The notes under the pieces were generated by a model. The model was not told where the DNA came from. It did no database searches and was given only the letters and a program-made list of their open reading frames with translations. Of a stretch of DNA of 6,471 bases, positions 5,395 to 6,471 are shown piece after piece. The stretch is from JBPRGH01 sp051418055 (GTDB lineage: Bacteria > Bacteroidota > Bacteroidia > Cytophagales > Cyclobacteriaceae), in the NCBI GenBank assembly GCA_051418055.1, contig JBPRGH010000018.1:1-6471 (forward strand), in the 5' to 3' direction. How positions within the stretch are numbered: position 1 is the stretch's first letter; the number at the start of each line of letters is the position of its first letter. The translations under genes and the position numbers were made by a program.

Positions 5395-6471
5395 ATGGTC
5401 TGTGTTAATTATAAAAACATTTTGAAACTCACCCTTATTTTGGGGTGGGTTTCTTTTTCATTTACAAGTATTTGTCAAAATCTTGTTCCAAACGGAGATT
5501 TTGAGGAATATCAAATGTGTCCTGATGAATATGCTAAATTTAATGGATATGTCAAAGACTGGTTTTCTTTTTTTTCTACGCCTGATTTCAATCATAAATG
5601 CGGGTACTATGTAAACTTTGAATCAAGAAATGATTCTAAGGGGTTAGTTACATTGAAGACTTATCGAGTGAGATCTACAAACACTCCCCGAGAGTACATA
5701 CATAATAAGTTGAAGAGACCTTTAGCTCCAGGGGAAAGAATATACATTTCTTATTGGATTAATCAGTCTGAATATAGTTATTTGATAGACCAATGGTCCT
5801 TTTATTTTTCTGAACAGCCGGCGGAAGTTTACCCTGATAGCGGGAAGTTGTATATTGAATTGCCTTCTCAAGTAAATTGGGCAGGAGGGCCAATTAGAGA
5901 TACCAATAATTACATTCAACTACAGGGCTGTTATATTGCTCAGGGCGGAGAACAGTATTTTTGTTTTGGAAATTTCGCTCCTCCTGAAGAAGTTAAAAAA
6001 GACTCTTTAACTCCAGATGGTTCCAGACCGCAAGGTAATTTTGTCGCTATTGATGATATGCAAATGATATCTGAAGATGACATTTATTATGATAGCATTG
6101 AAATCTGTGTTTCAGATACTTTCCATTTTATTGATTATTATGATTTAGGTCTATTTGCAACATATGAAGGAGAAAGAATTGATAGTGGTTTTTTTCAACA
6201 ATATCCGGGCAGCTATAATATTGAAATTCGTCTACCTGAATGTGGTGTAATTGATACCATGCCGGTAATATTTAAGCCTTGTTCAGATTGTTATCCTGCC
6301 TTTAAAGATGTCACCTTATGTCTATTGGATACATTTAATATCCGAGAATATGTGCATCCATGGATAAACCTCAGCATAAAAGTTGAAGAAGAGGAATATC
6401 GTGATGTTTTTAACCCCGGTAAGGCCGGCACCTACAAAGCAACCCTTATAGATAAGAACAAATGCGACTCT
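5395..6471 (+). CDS. Secreted surface protein with jelly-roll-like N-domain and Ig-like repeats (3' end outside window)
   Basis: The frame is open from the ATG at 5395, 1 bp after the previous stop, to the window edge (359 codons). Residues 1-28 form a signal peptide (basic KNILK, core LTLILGWVSFSFTS). The mature start NLVPNGDFEEY plus the DWFSFFSTPDFNHKC region and the closing NFVAIDDMQM (~216-224) match the galactose-binding-like beta-sandwich that opens many Bacteroidota surface proteins ('NLVPNPSFE ... IDD'). After it come Cys-bounded Ig/PKD-like repeats: IEICVSDTFHFIDYY ... GSYNIEIRLPEC (~236-283) and VTLCLLDTFNIREYV ... GTYKATLIDKNKC (~306-357). Such repeats are usual in gliding-motility-associated proteins, so a T9SS C-terminal domain is expected downstream but is not visible. 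With its neighbour it may form a two-gene surface-protein unit. There is no lipobox (TSIC lacks the small -1 residue). Confidence 0.85.
   Translation, partial: MVCVNYKNILKLTLILGWVSFSFTSICQNLVPNGDFEEYQMCPDEYAKFNGYVKDWFSFFSTPDFNHKCGYYVNFESRNDSKGLVTLKTYRVRSTNTPREYIHNKLKRPLAPGERIYISYWINQSEYSYLIDQWSFYFSEQPAEVYPDSGKLYIELPSQVNWAGGPIRDTNNYIQLQGCYIAQGGEQYFCFGNFAPPEEVKKDSLTPDGSRPQGNFVAIDDMQMISEDDIYYDSIEICVSDTFHFIDYYDLGLFATYEGERIDSGFFQQYPGSYNIEIRLPECGVIDTMPVIFKPCSDCYPAFKDVTLCLLDTFNIREYVHPWINLSIKVEEEEYRDVFNPGKAGTYKATLIDKNKCDS
5424..5458 (+). terminator. Terminator-like hairpin inside the start of the second secreted gene
   Basis: GAAACTCACCC (5424-5434) pairs with GGGTGGGTTTC (5443-5453) as an 11-bp stem with one G-U pair and an 8-nt loop, followed directly by TTTTT (5454-5458). 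This has the full form of an intrinsic terminator and sits 31 bp after the stop codon of the upstream gene, where its terminator would be expected. It also lies within codons 10-22 of the next gene, so it either ends the upstream transcript or acts as an attenuator. Confidence 0.65.

Noticed and set aside
5722..5919. Minus-strand 65-codon frame
   Set aside because: It lies wholly inside the second secreted gene, whose protein matches a known domain type.

Overview
The window looks like part of a Bacteroidota chromosome. The best evidence is a C-terminal Por secretion (T9SS type A) sorting domain on one secreted protein, and a following secreted protein with the 'NLVPNGDFE' opening and repeat style of gliding-motility/T9SS surface proteins. 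AT-rich coding sequence and weak Shine-Dalgarno signals fit this. I cannot place it below phylum level.

Left part (1-2670) is a graveyard of defence and mobile genes. It opens with the last 42 codons of an ISL3-like transposase (3-131). Its probable right end (~141) is fused to an OLD-family ATPase/Toprim nuclease gene (142-1680). That gene keeps the signature motif, Walker B, H-loop and Toprim motifs but has lost its N-terminus with the Walker A P-loop. Next, on the minus strand, is a fragment matching the extreme C-terminus of a type I restriction subunit HsdR (1828-2121). It abuts an IS21-type istA gene (2179-2670) that keeps only its N-terminal quarter and ends in an unrelated tail with a 13-bp perfect inverted repeat and a 12-bp tandem repeat.

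Middle part (2671-3371) has no intact gene. It holds the most unusual feature: about ten (perhaps eleven) head-to-tail degenerate units with a very regular 48-bp period (2747-3228). Three short blocks (CAGAAAATAG, TTATA, ACTAATTT) are conserved and the bases between them are almost freely variable. The outer blocks are imperfect inverted copies of each other, and one plus-strand frame reads as a broken 16-residue repeat. I do not recognise the family. It is not a normal CRISPR array, and whether it is a DNA/RNA-level array or a dead repeat-protein gene is open.

Right part (3372-6471) holds an unrecognised 70-codon ORF and then two closely spaced plus-strand genes for exported proteins. The first (3780-5393) is a Cys-containing multi-domain protein with a T9SS anchor/sorting domain. 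The second starts 1 bp after that stop codon and runs off the window. It has a signal peptide, a jelly-roll-like N-domain and Cys-bounded Ig-like repeats. A strong terminator-like hairpin lies inside the signal-peptide codons of the second gene, so the two may be only conditionally co-transcribed.
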